A stretch of 64,000 bases of DNA from Farysia itapuensis (taxonomy: Eukaryota > Basidiomycota > Ustilaginomycetes > Ustilaginales > Ustilaginaceae). A model generated the notes under the pieces. That model saw nothing but the letters and a program-made list of their open reading frames with translations, ran no database searches and was not told the DNA's origin. Made by a program: the position numbers and the translations under genes. Where the stretch lies: NCBI GenBank assembly GCA_023212645.1, contig JALBYC010000009.1, forward strand, positions 372,001-436,000, written 5' to 3'. Shown here one piece after another: positions 55,377 through 64,000 of this stretch (within the stretch, counting starts at the first letter, position 1; each line of letters starts with the position of its first letter).

Positions 55377-58277
55377 TCACCGCAGTCCGAAGCCGCGGTA
55401 GTGCTCGATGGCGATGAGCAGTTTCTTCTCCATCATTGCACTGGAGGGATACGCTGGGAGGAAGAGAGTCGACGTGCATGTGGAGGACCAGGGCAGCGGC
55501 CACGATCCGTCTTCCTGGTGGCAGGCAATTTCGAGGTTCTGCGCGTGAATCAGGTGGATTCGCAGGCCGATGCCCTGTGCTCCAGTCATGGGTACGTCTT
55601 GAGAGCCGGTGATAAAGGCTAGTAGTTTGCGTTGCTCTACAGGGTTGAGATCGCGCCAGAATGCCCAGAAAGACGCCATGAACTTGGTTGGTGCAGGGAC
55701 GGTAGACGAACCGAGCACGAGCACCGTCGCATTCTCCAAATCGGCCATGTCGAGTGGCTGGAAGTGGTGCGTTGCCGCTCCACGTTCGGCCGGCACCGAG
55801 CAGGTTGTCTCCGCAACCTCAGACGCTTGGAACAGGCTCAGTGCCAGCCCACCGCGACAGATCACCTCGGTACTTGTCTCGCTTCGACTGTCCCGGTCAA
55901 AATACGGCATGACTGCTCGCCAGCCAGCACAAAAGGCAGTCGCCTGATCTCGGACAGAGTCAACCAGCACTCGCCAGATGAGCTTGGAGACAAATGCAGA
56001 CCTTTCTGCCAGCTTGACTGGCCGGTCTCGGCCACCCGGAATGAGGTCAACGATCTGTATTGTGCCGTCTTCGGCTTGTACGGAAGTGCTCCAGGTCAGC
56101 GAGAAGGTGATGTCGAACAATTGCTCGGCATTTGTCAGGAGTATGTCGCTTTCGTTCGTCGTCCAGTCGAGTACTGCTTGTAGAGATTTTGCGAGCGGGG
56201 CATCAATGTCTTCCAGATCAGCGCAGAAGAGATTATGATCATCCATGTCTGCGCTCATTGCTAGCTTGAACGCAATCCGAGAAAGATCAAACCCTAGCGA
56301 CACTTTGGTGCTGTGTAGTGCGGCAAGCGCCAGCACCAATCCGATGAACCGGGCTTCGTCGACCGCCGTGGCTGAAGACGACGGCAGAAACCAGCCATGA
56401 GAAGCGAGGCACGCGGGCCGGTAAGAAGAAAGAACGGTAGCGAACCACTCGCGCGTGGGTCCGCCACCATCGACGGCAAGCTCTCCAACAAACTCCACCC
56501 TCAGTGGCATCGTCAGAATGTCCAGACACCCCAAACAACTGCAGTGGTTCAGAAGTTGCAGAACAAGGTTCTGGCTATGTTCCCGGTTCTGACTTCGTTG
56601 AACGGTGAGCTTAATGCAATCGGAGCAGACCTCGAGTCGGCTGGGACTATCACGGCCTGCTGTGAAAGCTTTGAGCTCTGCCTGCCCGCTGCGAGTGGCG
56701 GAGGAGAATCTCAGTTCGTTTTCGAGCTGCAGGACGCGAGCTTTTGCACCGAGACTGAGCAGAAACGGATACTTGCATACATTGAAATGCGCAATCTCCT
56801 CAGGATTGGCAGCATGCTGCCTTGAATAGGTACTTGCCGCATGGACGTAGTGCTCGAGAAAGGGACACAAGTCGAGAACCGTGCAGTAGAAAGCGTGTGC
56901 GGGAAGACGGGTAGAAGACGAACACTGGCTGTTAAGACTCGACAGTCGAGCGAGCACTTCAGAAGCAGCGACGAGATTCCGGTTTTGACTTTCGTCGAGA
57001 ACAGTCGGGTTCCCAGCCAGCTGCTGTCCGCAGAATGCGACCAGCTCACTCGTCAGGTCTCGGAGCGGCTGCTCGTTGGCTGTCGAGTGTGACGCGAGGA
57101 CTGACTGAATCGTATTACTGTGTCTGTCGGATTTGACCAAGAGTTCCAAGATGCTGACGTACACGTTCACGATAGCAATTTGGAGATTGACGTCGCCGAG
57201 ACCGACCACGCTGGACGGCTTTAGCCCTTTCAAGTTGAGGAGCTGCGACAGTATTGCCACCTTTTTCGCACAATCAATGTGCGAAAGACTGGGCAGCAAT
57301 CTTGCGATACCTTTGACAACAGACTGAGAGACGCTAGGCACAAGAACTGGCGCCGCTCGTCTTAGGTCTAAGCCTTCCAGAGCAAAGACGAGATCGTGAC
57401 CGACGGGACTGTCACCTTGCAACCATGCCACAGGATCCGCGATTCTTCTCTCGATAATGTAGCTCAGATCTTCCTGAGCGCGGGCGAGTGTGTCACTTGT
57501 CGACGGACCTGCAAGGTATATCTCGCAGCAATTTATTACCAAGCGAAGGGCGTTTGATGTATCGGCTGCTTCAGGCATAGCAAGCTCTGCGGTGGTTACG
57601 ACTTTGGCAGCCCCTATCGTCTGTGCTGGCTTGCTGGATTTGTGTACAGTGGCCGGAAGTGGTCTACTTCTCCGCTTTGCCTGGACATACTTTTGATTAT
57701 GCCGGTGATAGATACGAGGACCAAGGTGAGCCGCTCGTAGCTCATTGTCCATGTGCGAAAGCAGCGCGAGTGGCTCACCGCCAAAGGAGCTGCGTGCAAA
57801 GATGGCGAGCCCCGGACTGAGACTTGACTGCCCGGCGACACCCGCGCGGCTAGAAGCGGTCTGGTCTCGAAATATGATGCTGGACATGGTAGCGCCTCTT
57901 GATGACACTTGTGCGTTGTCCTCGTCATTGTCTCCCTGGTTGTCGTTATCGTCGTCGCTGTGCTCGTAAGATCGGAGATTTGCAAAGTCAGGATCTCGAC
58001 GGTTCAGCTGTGCTCGCCGACGATGCGCATGGTTTTGAGCTCTTTCAGCTATCTCCTGAATGCGTGTGGGATAGGGATTGAAGGAGGGGGTTGACGAGCT
58101 ATGGTGCCGCCATTGAGAGGGGGACCCCCGCGGACTGCTTTGACTCGAGAGTGGAGGAAATGCCGATGAGGAAGCAGAGCCTGAGGATGAAGAACCGATG
58201 GTGGTGGTGGCAGGTGTTGACCACGGCGTCTTGGCACCTCCCCATGCCACTGGTCGGCCTTGCTCACCTCCAGCCAT
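55377..58277 (-). CDS. HECT-domain E3 ubiquitin ligase (HUL4-like)
   Basis: A 966-residue ligase. The C-terminal 380 residues are a HECT domain. It starts near LTVQRSQNREHSQNLVLQLL, with the conserved LRVEFVGELAVDGGGPTREWF block and FIGLVLALAALHSTKVSLGF. The end reads STCTSTLFLPAYPSS, in which C934 is the thioester cysteine, then KLLIAIEHYRGFGL. The N-terminal half is Ser/Arg-rich and disordered, then helical, as in yeast HUL4 (892 residues), which I consider the closest type; no WW, C2 or ankyrin modules are seen. The usual HxCF before the catalytic site is changed to STCT, with Cys kept. Start: ATG at 58277, which gives MAGGEQGRP. Convergent with the lipase gene 54 bp away, divergent from the next gene. 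Confidence 0.87.
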   Translation of the reverse strand: MAGGEQGRPVAWGGAKTPWSTPATTTIGSSSSGSASSSAFPPLSSQSSPRGSPSQWRHHSSSTPSFNPYPTRIQEIAERAQNHAHRRRAQLNRRDPDFANLRSYEHSDDDNDNQGDNDEDNAQVSSRGATMSSIIFRDQTASSRAGVAGQSSLSPGLAIFARSSFGGEPLALLSHMDNELRAAHLGPRIYHRHNQKYVQAKRRSRPLPATVHKSSKPAQTIGAAKVVTTAELAMPEAADTSNALRLVINCCEIYLAGPSTSDTLARAQEDLSYIIERRIADPVAWLQGDSPVGHDLVFALEGLDLRRAAPVLVPSVSQSVVKGIARLLPSLSHIDCAKKVAILSQLLNLKGLKPSSVVGLGDVNLQIAIVNVYVSILELLVKSDRHSNTIQSVLASHSTANEQPLRDLTSELVAFCGQQLAGNPTVLDESQNRNLVAASEVLARLSSLNSQCSSSTRLPAHAFYCTVLDLCPFLEHYVHAASTYSRQHAANPEEIAHFNVCKYPFLLSLGAKARVLQLENELRFSSATRSGQAELKAFTAGRDSPSRLEVCSDCIKLTVQRSQNREHSQNLVLQLLNHCSCLGCLDILTMPLRVEFVGELAVDGGGPTREWFATVLSSYRPACLASHGWFLPSSSATAVDEARFIGLVLALAALHSTKVSLGFDLSRIAFKLAMSADMDDHNLFCADLEDIDAPLAKSLQAVLDWTTNESDILLTNAEQLFDITFSLTWSTSVQAEDGTIQIVDLIPGGRDRPVKLAERSAFVSKLIWRVLVDSVRDQATAFCAGWRAVMPYFDRDSRSETSTEVICRGGLALSLFQASEVAETTCSVPAERGAATHHFQPLDMADLENATVLVLGSSTVPAPTKFMASFWAFWRDLNPVEQRKLLAFITGSQDVPMTGAQGIGLRIHLIHAQNLEIACHQEDGSWPLPWSSTCTSTLFLPAYPSSAMMEKKLLIAIEHYRGFGLR

Positions 58278-58406
58278 TGCCAGATGCGGTCAATTGGATG
58301 TAGCGCAATCAGAGGTGGCAGCGCATATTGGAAAATTCCCCCCGCAAAATCCCAGAGCCAACTCGAGACCAACACTTGCTGTCCAAAACCCATCACCAAT
58401 GCACTC

Positions 58407-59774
58407 ATGGCACTAGCTGAGACTCGGTTCTCGAACCAGGGAAGCCAGCATTCAGACTCACAGCGCTCACGATCGCAACGTATCGTACACCAGTATCCGC
58501 CCAAAGCCTCGACAAGCACTACGAGCGCGCATACTGCTGAAGATCAGCTCTATAGCCAATACCTCGTTCACACAGATGGGCAAGGCGTGCATGACGTCCA
58601 GCTGCAAGTCAGCCCCTTAGCAGTGCCATCAGATAGCAGTAAAGCTCAAATACGACCGGTCTACGTTCGCGAACGGAGACTAACGGAGAACAACGAGATT
58701 GTTGATCACATCGTCGATACTCATTCCAGTCGTGTCTGCTGGACCATTCATCGACCTACCCGTGGCTGGTATCTGTACCTCAGATCGCCTTTGCTACCAA
58801 AAGGAGCTGCTATCTCTCTAACTTCAGCCAAACTGGCTGACTACGACGCCTCCATTTCACCACTCATCTTCTCCATCAACACTATTCTCCGGCGAAAGCC
58901 TTTGGCAAGTGTCCGAACTACCATTGACTTGGAGCATCGGGGTCCTTCAACTGGTACAGATGAGAGTCCGACACCCTCTTCCACGCCTCGGGAAGCATCG
59001 ACCGACCAAGCAGCTAGTATCGACATTGCCGTCGCTACAGGGAGAGAAGATACAGCGGGAAGTGAGCGTAGGCATGCACGCAAACGAAGTGCTGCTGGTT
59101 CTGGATCACATTCCTTGGCAGAACGCAAGCAGAATCGAAAGAGTCTCGCTCTTGCCAAGAGCCCAATGATACCCGAGACGCACGACGAAGGAGGGTTTGC
59201 AGGGCCCCTGCCAAACATCCAGGTGTCTGCTCCGCCCAGCCTCCGAAGAGACGCTGATCTTCCCTACTCTCCAGCCAGGCCTGGCAATCACACTCACAGA
59301 GAAGGTCGCGCGGACATCCAAGCAAATGGTGTGCAAAAGGCACGCCTGTGCACGTTTGTTCTTTGTGACGGCAGTAGGGCTCCTCAGCATCAGTCCGGCT
59401 TATCCGCCGCCAACACCGAGCAAACTCTTGTCGCACTCAAAGGTCATCAGAGCTGGAGCCGATGGGCCTGGTCCATACTGCCCCACGAGCTACGGCCAGA
59501 GCTGCCATCTGACACAAGCAAGAATTTCGGCGTCTACTGGATTGACCCTCCTCCAGAAGTTGGTGACTCTGACGGCGAGGCGATCGAAATGCTGCGCTTC
59601 CAAGACCAGAGTGGATGGTGGATGTGGAATTCGCAAACCCGGGGCAAGCTTACACTGCAAAACAGCGCCATCGAAGCGCTTGGCTTCGAAAAGGAATTCT
59701 GGATCGCGACGGCTCTGGCATACGTTCAGTTTCTGGAAGAGCGGGACTCGTACGAAGCCGCACGTCATGCTTAG
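58407..59774 (+). CDS. Unknown protein, basidiomycete-type
   Basis: A 455-residue protein I do not recognise. Residues 1-60 are Ser/Gln-rich and probably unstructured. A compact-looking block with many aromatic residues is at about 85-160 (RVCWTIHRPTRGWYLYLRSP). A charged Ser/Arg-rich middle (about 165-290) contains basic runs (RRHARKR, AERKQNRKS) that could be nuclear signals. A second ordered block is near the end (HQSWSRWAWSILPHELRPEL and QSGWWMWNSQTRGKLTLQNS, with several Trp). No signal peptide or membrane helix is seen. The frame opens from a TTG at 58260, but ATG 58407 leaves a 129-bp divergent promoter with the HECT gene. The conserved-looking aromatic blocks suggest a real gene. Confidence 0.6.
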   Translation: MALAETRFSNQGSQHSDSQRSRSQRIVHQYPPKASTSTTSAHTAEDQLYSQYLVHTDGQGVHDVQLQVSPLAVPSDSSKAQIRPVYVRERRLTENNEIVDHIVDTHSSRVCWTIHRPTRGWYLYLRSPLLPKGAAISLTSAKLADYDASISPLIFSINTILRRKPLASVRTTIDLEHRGPSTGTDESPTPSSTPREASTDQAASIDIAVATGREDTAGSERRHARKRSAAGSGSHSLAERKQNRKSLALAKSPMIPETHDEGGFAGPLPNIQVSAPPSLRRDADLPYSPARPGNHTHREGRADIQANGVQKARLCTFVLCDGSRAPQHQSGLSAANTEQTLVALKGHQSWSRWAWSILPHELRPELPSDTSKNFGVYWIDPPPEVGDSDGEAIEMLRFQDQSGWWMWNSQTRGKLTLQNSAIEALGFEKEFWIATALAYVQFLEERDSYEAARHA

Positions 59775-59848
59775 ACCTTGTATGCAGGACCACCTAGTCA
59801 CGGGAAAAGTAAAGTAGTTTTGCTATACTCGTACAACGCTGTGTTTGC

Positions 59849-60826
59849 TTAGTGGAACTTTCCGGGGACGACAGGCAAACTGGCCTGTAGACCGCCGTCA
59901 ACTGGCAGAGCAACGCCGTTGACGTAAGATGCCTCGTCAGAGGCAAGGAATGTGACAGCATGAGCAATCTGTTCAAGCGAAGGAATCGCAGTCAGTATGG
60001 GAATTAATCGCCAAGCTCGGCTCGTACTTACCTCTGCAGCGACGCCGTAACGAGCAGTAGGATTCAGCTGCCCGATTTTGCCAGCAGTACCGCGTTCTCG
60101 AGCCATTTCAAAGGTAGGGAGGGTCATTCCTGTCTCAATCAGACCGGGACAGACAGCATTGACGCGGATATTGGTACGTTGAAGCTGCCAAGATGTGGTT
60201 TGAGCCAGCGAGATGACGGCCGCCTTGCTTGCCGAATAGTCGACAGAGCCTGCGCCCGACCTGAGACCTGCAACAGACGCCGTCATGATGATGCTTCCGC
60301 TAGACTGAAGTTTGTCAGCACTGGTCTGCTTCATGGCTTCAGATGCGTACTTGCAGGCCAAGAAGCACGAAGTCACGTTAATGTGGTAGGTCTCCTCCAG
60401 ATCTTCGACATCGGTGGCGGAGATAGGAGCTCCAGTCGCTCGAGCTGCATTGGCGAAGAAGATGTCGAGACGACCTTCATCCTTGAGGGCTTGATCGATG
60501 ATTTTTTTGACCGATTCTTCGTCCGCAGCGTCCGAGGCAATGGCGGTCACTTTCACATCCGGGTACTTCTTCAGCAGGGCATCTTTGAGCGAGGGAAGAT
60601 TGTCATCCACAATGTCGCAGACGTAGAGATGCTTGACGCCTTCGTGCGCGAACTGCATAGCTGAAGCGCGCCCGATGCCGGAAAGACTTCCGCAGCCTGT
60701 AATGATAGCCACCTTGCCGGCTAACCTGCCGGAACGGAGGCGACGATCCAAGTGGCTCTTGATCTGTTCGAGCCGCTGTTGGGTAGCCTCGTACGCCTGC
60801 TTTTGCAATGCCTGCTTGTCCGTCAT
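59849..60826 (-). CDS. Short-chain dehydrogenase/reductase, two exons
   Basis: A 304-residue NAD(P)-dependent oxidoreductase of the classical SDR type. Exon 1 is 60826-60032, the intron is 60031-59969 (63 nt, GTAAGT...CAG), and exon 2 is 59968-59849. The intron is a multiple of three and free of stops, so it hides in an open frame. Splicing turns AAEVSTSR... into AAEIAHAVTFLAS, the normal SDR sequence before the PVDGG end. Motifs: cofactor loop TGCGSLSGIGRAS near residue 41, FANAAR, the catalytic Ser in ASVAG (TASVAGLRSG), YSASKAA with the catalytic Tyr and Lys, and VCPGLIETGM. The ATG at 60826 begins MTDKQALQKQAYEA; the frame continues upstream for 103 codons with no SDR-like sequence and is taken as leader. 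Substrate not predictable. Confidence 0.9.
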   Translation of the reverse strand: MTDKQALQKQAYEATQQRLEQIKSHLDRRLRSGRLAGKVAIITGCGSLSGIGRASAMQFAHEGVKHLYVCDIVDDNLPSLKDALLKKYPDVKVTAIASDAADEESVKKIIDQALKDEGRLDIFFANAARATGAPISATDVEDLEETYHINVTSCFLACKYASEAMKQTSADKLQSSGSIIMTASVAGLRSGAGSVDYSASKAAVISLAQTTSWQLQRTNIRVNAVCPGLIETGMTLPTFEMARERGTAGKIGQLNPTARYGVAAEVSTSRAWRLIPILTAIPSLEQIAHAVTFLASDEASYVNGVALPVDGGLQASLPVVPGKFH

Positions 60827-61392
60827 GACTTGAAAGGCGGAAATGGTAGATGAGAAGACAGTGTCAGCGGAGAGTGCGGGGATGTCGGCTACCACGAAGC
60901 CTGATGAGGCTGTAATTGCCGGAAACCGGAGACGGCGGATCGACGGAATTTCGCGCGTCAATTTGTTAGACTGGGTTTTCTCATAATCAGAGTCGCAGAG
61001 TCGTAGAGTCGAGGACTCGAGGCTGACCAGCTGGCCTGTGCTCGTGCCTTGTTCTTGTAATTCAGGGTCCACAGGGATCGCCTTGGCTACGGGAAGTACA
61101 AGAGGTGTGCTTCGGCCTGCATGACCTGCAACCACCGTTCGCGTACATGTGAGCGAAGATCTGCGCCAGCTAGCACAGAACGGTGGACAAATACAAGAGA
61201 TTTAGGTTAAGATTGCGTGGAAGAAGGCTTATCTGTGACCAGTTGTGAGTCCTGATAGCGTGTTGTTCTTGTTCCGAAGATCCGAGCCGACTCCACTTGC
61301 TGTCAGTCCTCTGATCCTCGATCCTCTCCATCTATCCTTCCCACTCCTCGCGTTCGTCGCTTTCATCTCATTCCCAGCGTTGCTTTGTGACA
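60827..61392. promoter_or_regulatory. Divergent promoter SDR / uracil phosphoribosyltransferase
   Basis: About 570 bp between the two divergent ATGs. The SDR frame stays open through much of the left half but has no protein-like features. The right part is pyrimidine-rich (CTCGATCCTCTCCATC-like), as expected for a fungal promoter. No repeat or RNA seen. Confidence 0.45.
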
Positions 61393-62153
61393 ATGTCGAG
61401 CTCCAACGTCCGTGTCGTCAGACACCCTCTCGTTTCGCATCACCTCGCCAACTTGAGATTAGCCGATACTTCACCAAAAGGTAAGCCCGACATTGACAGT
61501 GTTGGCATTCGGGAGCTGCGTCTGACCCATTTGCACCAGAATTCCGCTCGTTGGTACATAGTATCTCAACTGTGCTGTGTATAGAGGCATCCCGGGCATT
61601 GCCAGTCTCCCAAGTACAGGGACAAGGTCCTCTTGCACAGTTTCAAGGCGAGCAGTTCTCAGAACGCATCGGGCTTGTTCCAATTCTGCGCGCAGGTCTA
61701 GGCATGACAGAGGCCTGTCTCGATCTCCTCCCTGAAAACACCTCAGTGCTGCATATTGGTCTGTTCAGAGAGAAAGTATCGCTTCAACCGGTGGAATACT
61801 ACAACAAGCTACCGGTAACACCGACGGTCGGACAAGTCTTTATCCTAGACCCCTTGATCGCCACGGGTGGCACAGCTATTGTAAGTAGGCAGGCCTATTG
61901 TCATCGGACACCACATGCTGACCATCAGATGTTTCAGGCGTGCATCCAAATGATTCTAGACTGGGGAGTGCCCGTGGAGAAGATCAAATTCCTATGCGTG
62001 CTGGCATCGAAGCAGGGTTTGGAGAACGTGGTTCAAGCCGTTCCAGGTCTCGAAATATGGGTTGGCCATGTCGACCCTGAGCTCAGTGAAAAGGGCTACA
62101 TTTTACCTGGATTGGGAGACACTGGTGATCGTCTCTACGACACCCTCACTTAG
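61393..62153 (+). CDS. FUR1: Uracil phosphoribosyltransferase, three exons
   Basis: A 214-residue salvage enzyme that makes UMP from uracil and PRPP. Exons: 61393-61480, 61540-61880 and 61938-62153. Introns are 59 and 57 nt (GTAAGC...CAG and GTAAGT...CAG). The second intron is stop-free and 3n, so it sits silently in an open frame. Splicing gives TSPKEFRSLVHSIS at junction 1 and GGTAIACIQMILDWGV at junction 2. Signatures: RVVRHPLVSHHLANLRL at the start, VPILRAGLGM, the PRPP-binding FILDPLIATGGTA, and GYILPGLGDTGDRLYDTLT at the end. Length equals yeast FUR1 (216) and all key blocks are intact. In fungi this gene determines sensitivity to 5-fluorouracil. An acceptor nine bases upstream would add MFQ but fits the family less well. 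Confidence 0.96.
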
Positions 62154-62241
62154 CACGCCAGCAAGGCCTAGCACACATATTTGAACGGCAAAGACTGGTC
62201 GCTATTGGACGACATCAAATGGGACATTACCGAGCGCGTGA

Positions 62242-62772
62242 CTATAGTCTTGGTGCAACATTGAGATACTGATGGAACTTCTGCCAGATTAGCTCCACGC
62301 CTGGTGTGTGTTCCTTCCACAAACCTTGAGGGGTCATGACAAGACGTTCATCCTGCGCACCGCTGAGAAGCAGACCGAGCGACATGACGTCAAAGTGGAA
62401 GCCCCACCTGTGACAGATACAAGACTGTCAACATTGTATTAAGCGTGAATGGGCATCCTTGCAAAATCTCACCTGTCCTTCAAATAAGCTTGAGCTTTCG
62501 GGTCGTTTACCAAATAGCTGCAAGACGAAAGGTAAGCAGTCTCTACAAGGTGGCCACGTCACAGTCTGTACGTACTGAGGGTGATCAGTAAACTCCTGTA
62601 CCACTCTCTGCTTTGCTGCGTCGAGCTTAGCCAGCAGCAAGTTGTTATTCTGATTGCTGAAGGTCATTGAATGGATCGACTGTCTTGCATTGCCGTCCAC
62701 TACCTGAACGGGAGCTCCTCCAACGATCAAGAGCAAGGTCGTACAGATGACAAAGCCTAAGAGGAACTTCAT
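62242..62772 (-). CDS. Small secreted protein, three exons (effector candidate)
   Basis: A 135-residue protein reconstructed across two introns. Exons on the minus strand: 62772-62576, 62517-62473 and 62407-62242. Introns are 58 nt (GTACGT...CAG) and 65 nt (GTGAGA...CAG). All three exons join in frame and the gene ends TAG at 62242-62244, which supports the model. Residues 1-20 are a strong signal peptide (MKFLLGFVICTTLLLIVGGA). The mature part is hydrophilic and mixed alpha/beta-looking, with no cysteine, and includes HYLVNDPKAQAYLKDRWGFH and LWKEHTPGVELIWQKFHQYL. No homologous family is known to me. In smuts, small secreted proteins with signal peptides and no domain are commonly effector candidates; that label is an inference. 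The gene would be missed by single-exon calling. Confidence 0.68.
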
Positions 62773-63327
62773 CGTATAAGCCTTGAGATAAGCAATATGA
62801 AGGCAAGTGTCGTGATGCGGAGGACATAGACCAAGAGTCGTCATGAGTCTTTATACTCGTCGACGAGCTCCTAGCCGAGCTTTTATCACCCCTTAATGAC
62901 TTTCATATGAAGATGGATCGAGCTCGTTATTGTTCTATCAGCGAATCATGGTGTACAACTGCGGTCCGTCCCGCTGGGATGTCCCCATGAAACTTTAAGC
63001 CTGCCTCCTATTATTATGAAGCAACATCCGATGACAAAGGTTGCCGGTCGCCTTTCAACTCAATTTTCTCAGGCATCTGGAGGCAAGCTAGCTCGTTCGC
63101 AGCTCGTAATCATCTTCCACAGAATGAGGATCTGCTGAGCTGTTGCAGCCAGTGTTCCTTATGCTTCACAAGTATGATTGCGTTTCCGCCGCTTCGTCGA
63201 ATGCTGCTTCGGCTATGCAGACAAGATCGGCGATGAGATCGGGAGAATTCACAGTTTGACATTCATGCCGTTTCTTCTTCATTCAACCTTATTTCGTCCA
63301 GCACGCCCTTTGCTACACCCGTCAACA
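62773..63327. other. Intergenic region between the secreted protein and the MFS transporter
   Basis: About 555 bp. Divergent promoter for the secreted protein (minus) and the MFS gene (plus). No open frame of interest, repeat or RNA is visible. Confidence 0.45.
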
Positions 63328-64000
63328 TGTTTGCCCTGAAGAAGCGGCGGAAGCTTGGCAGCCACGCGAATACTAATGAGGCCGGACGTGTCTCTCAAGA
63401 TAGCGAAGCGACCATGGCAGCCGAGTTTAGCAAGATGGCTCACGAAATGGGCGTCGGAGGCGTATACGAACGCAAAGTGGCGCTGATCAACAAGACCATC
63501 AAGGACGACATTGGCTTTGGCAAGTTTCAGCTCTGGCTGACTGTTTTGGCTGGATTTGGCTGGTTTGTCGACAATGTGTGGTTCCAGGCTCTGTCAATAT
63601 CGCTGCCACAGATCTTGCTGGAATTTAGACCGGCCCACGTGCAGTTTGCCACTCTGGCGTTGTACATTGGCCTTCTGCTGGGTGCCACCTTTTGGGGCTT
63701 CATGGCGGATGTAATCGGACGCAGACCATCATGGAACATTACCCTCTTTATCTCTGCCGTGTTTGGTATCGCGGTTGGTGGTGCGCCCAACTTTGTCGCT
63801 CTTGGCGCTCTGTTGTCCTGTCTTGGCTTGGGACTTGGTGGCAACCTGCCTGTCGATGGCGCCATGCTGATCGAGTTCATTCCTTCGACCCACCAATGGA
63901 TCTTGACGTTCTTGTCCATCTTCTGGTGCTTTGGCCAGCTGTTTGCTGCCTTTGTCGGATGGGCGTTCATCACAAATTACCGTTGCACGGAAGCGGCCAC
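63328..64000 (+). CDS. MFS transporter, N-terminal part (cut by the window end)
   Basis: At least 224 residues of a major facilitator carrier. The N-terminal 65 residues are cytosolic. Helix 1 starts near FQLWLTVLAGFGWFVDNVWF. The diagnostic loop between helices 2 and 3 reads GATFWGFMADVIGRRPSW, matching G-x3-D-x2-GRR of the sugar/metabolite:proton symporter group. The following GGNLPVDGAMLIEFIP segment, with a VDG/E pattern, resembles the SV2/organic-cation-like branch of eukaryotic MFS. The gene runs off the right edge without a stop. The ATG at 63328 is the first of the frame. Substrate unknown; the neighbouring secreted protein gives no hint. Confidence 0.88.

Noticed and set aside
62428..62844. 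138-residue single-exon frame covering the small secreted protein locus
   Set aside because: It reads through two introns and a non-ATG leader; its last 70 residues are intron and out-of-frame sequence. The three-exon model replaces it.

Overview
The window is nuclear DNA of a basidiomycete fungus, most likely a smut (Ustilaginales; Ustilago, Sporisorium or Pseudozyma type). Genes are dense, mostly single-exon and lie on both strands. The few introns are short (57-77 nt) with GTAAGT-like donors. Serine codons are rich in TCG. The content is fungal throughout: a Zn2Cys6 regulator, fungal phenylalanine ammonia-lyase, a Kre9-like GPI protein, ICE2, ERD1, and an intron-bearing tRNA. I see 33 protein genes, one of them cut by the right edge, and one tRNA gene. 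I find no intact transposon, CRISPR array or rRNA.

Layout. 0-6.4 kb: a secreted aspartic protease, tRNA-Gly(GCC) with an intron, a single-pass membrane protein and a SETD6/RKM4-type SET methyltransferase. 6.4-19.6 kb: the N-recognin UBR1, then an APC-type amino acid permease divergent from a Zn2Cys6 transcription factor. 19.7-28.5 kb: ICE2, deoxyhypusine synthase, a GPI-anchored alpha/beta hydrolase, an ERD1/EXS protein, Hikeshi/OPI10 and NOP16. 28.6-45.1 kb: a nitrogen- and purine-flavoured stretch. It holds MoaC and MoaA (molybdopterin synthesis) divergent from a urate-xanthine (NAT/NCS2) permease, then a TMEM135-like protein, phenylalanine ammonia-lyase, a stand-alone HyuB (5-oxoprolinase half), a Kre9-like GPI protein, a coiled-coil protein with a small heat-shock-like C-terminus, and a formate/nitrite transporter. 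45.3-51.8 kb: an OXLD1-like protein, an alpha/beta hydrolase, CUE2, a TLC-domain protein and mitochondrial ribosome recycling factor. 51.8-53.9 kb: a gene-free block carrying six tandem copies of a roughly 112-bp unit. 53.9-64 kb: monoacylglycerol lipase, a HECT E3 ligase, an unknown conserved-looking protein, a short-chain dehydrogenase, uracil phosphoribosyltransferase, a spliced 135-residue secreted protein (effector candidate), and the start of an MFS transporter.

How the genes work together. The clearest functional link is MoaA and MoaC beside a purine permease. They make the molybdenum-cofactor precursor needed by xanthine dehydrogenase and nitrate reductase, and the permease imports the xanthine dehydrogenase substrate and product. 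The 654-bp intergenic region shared by MoaA and the permease holds four (A/C)GATAAG motifs, the binding consensus of AreA/NIT2-type nitrogen regulators. The formate/nitrite transporter 10 kb away has three more upstream. The permease and the Zn2Cys6 factor may form a transporter-regulator pair. Most other genes are housekeeping functions with no obvious shared pathway.

Several genes were rebuilt across introns by hand (MoaA, FNT, monoacylglycerol lipase, SDR, UPRT, the secreted protein). Family calls come from motifs read by eye; no database search was run.
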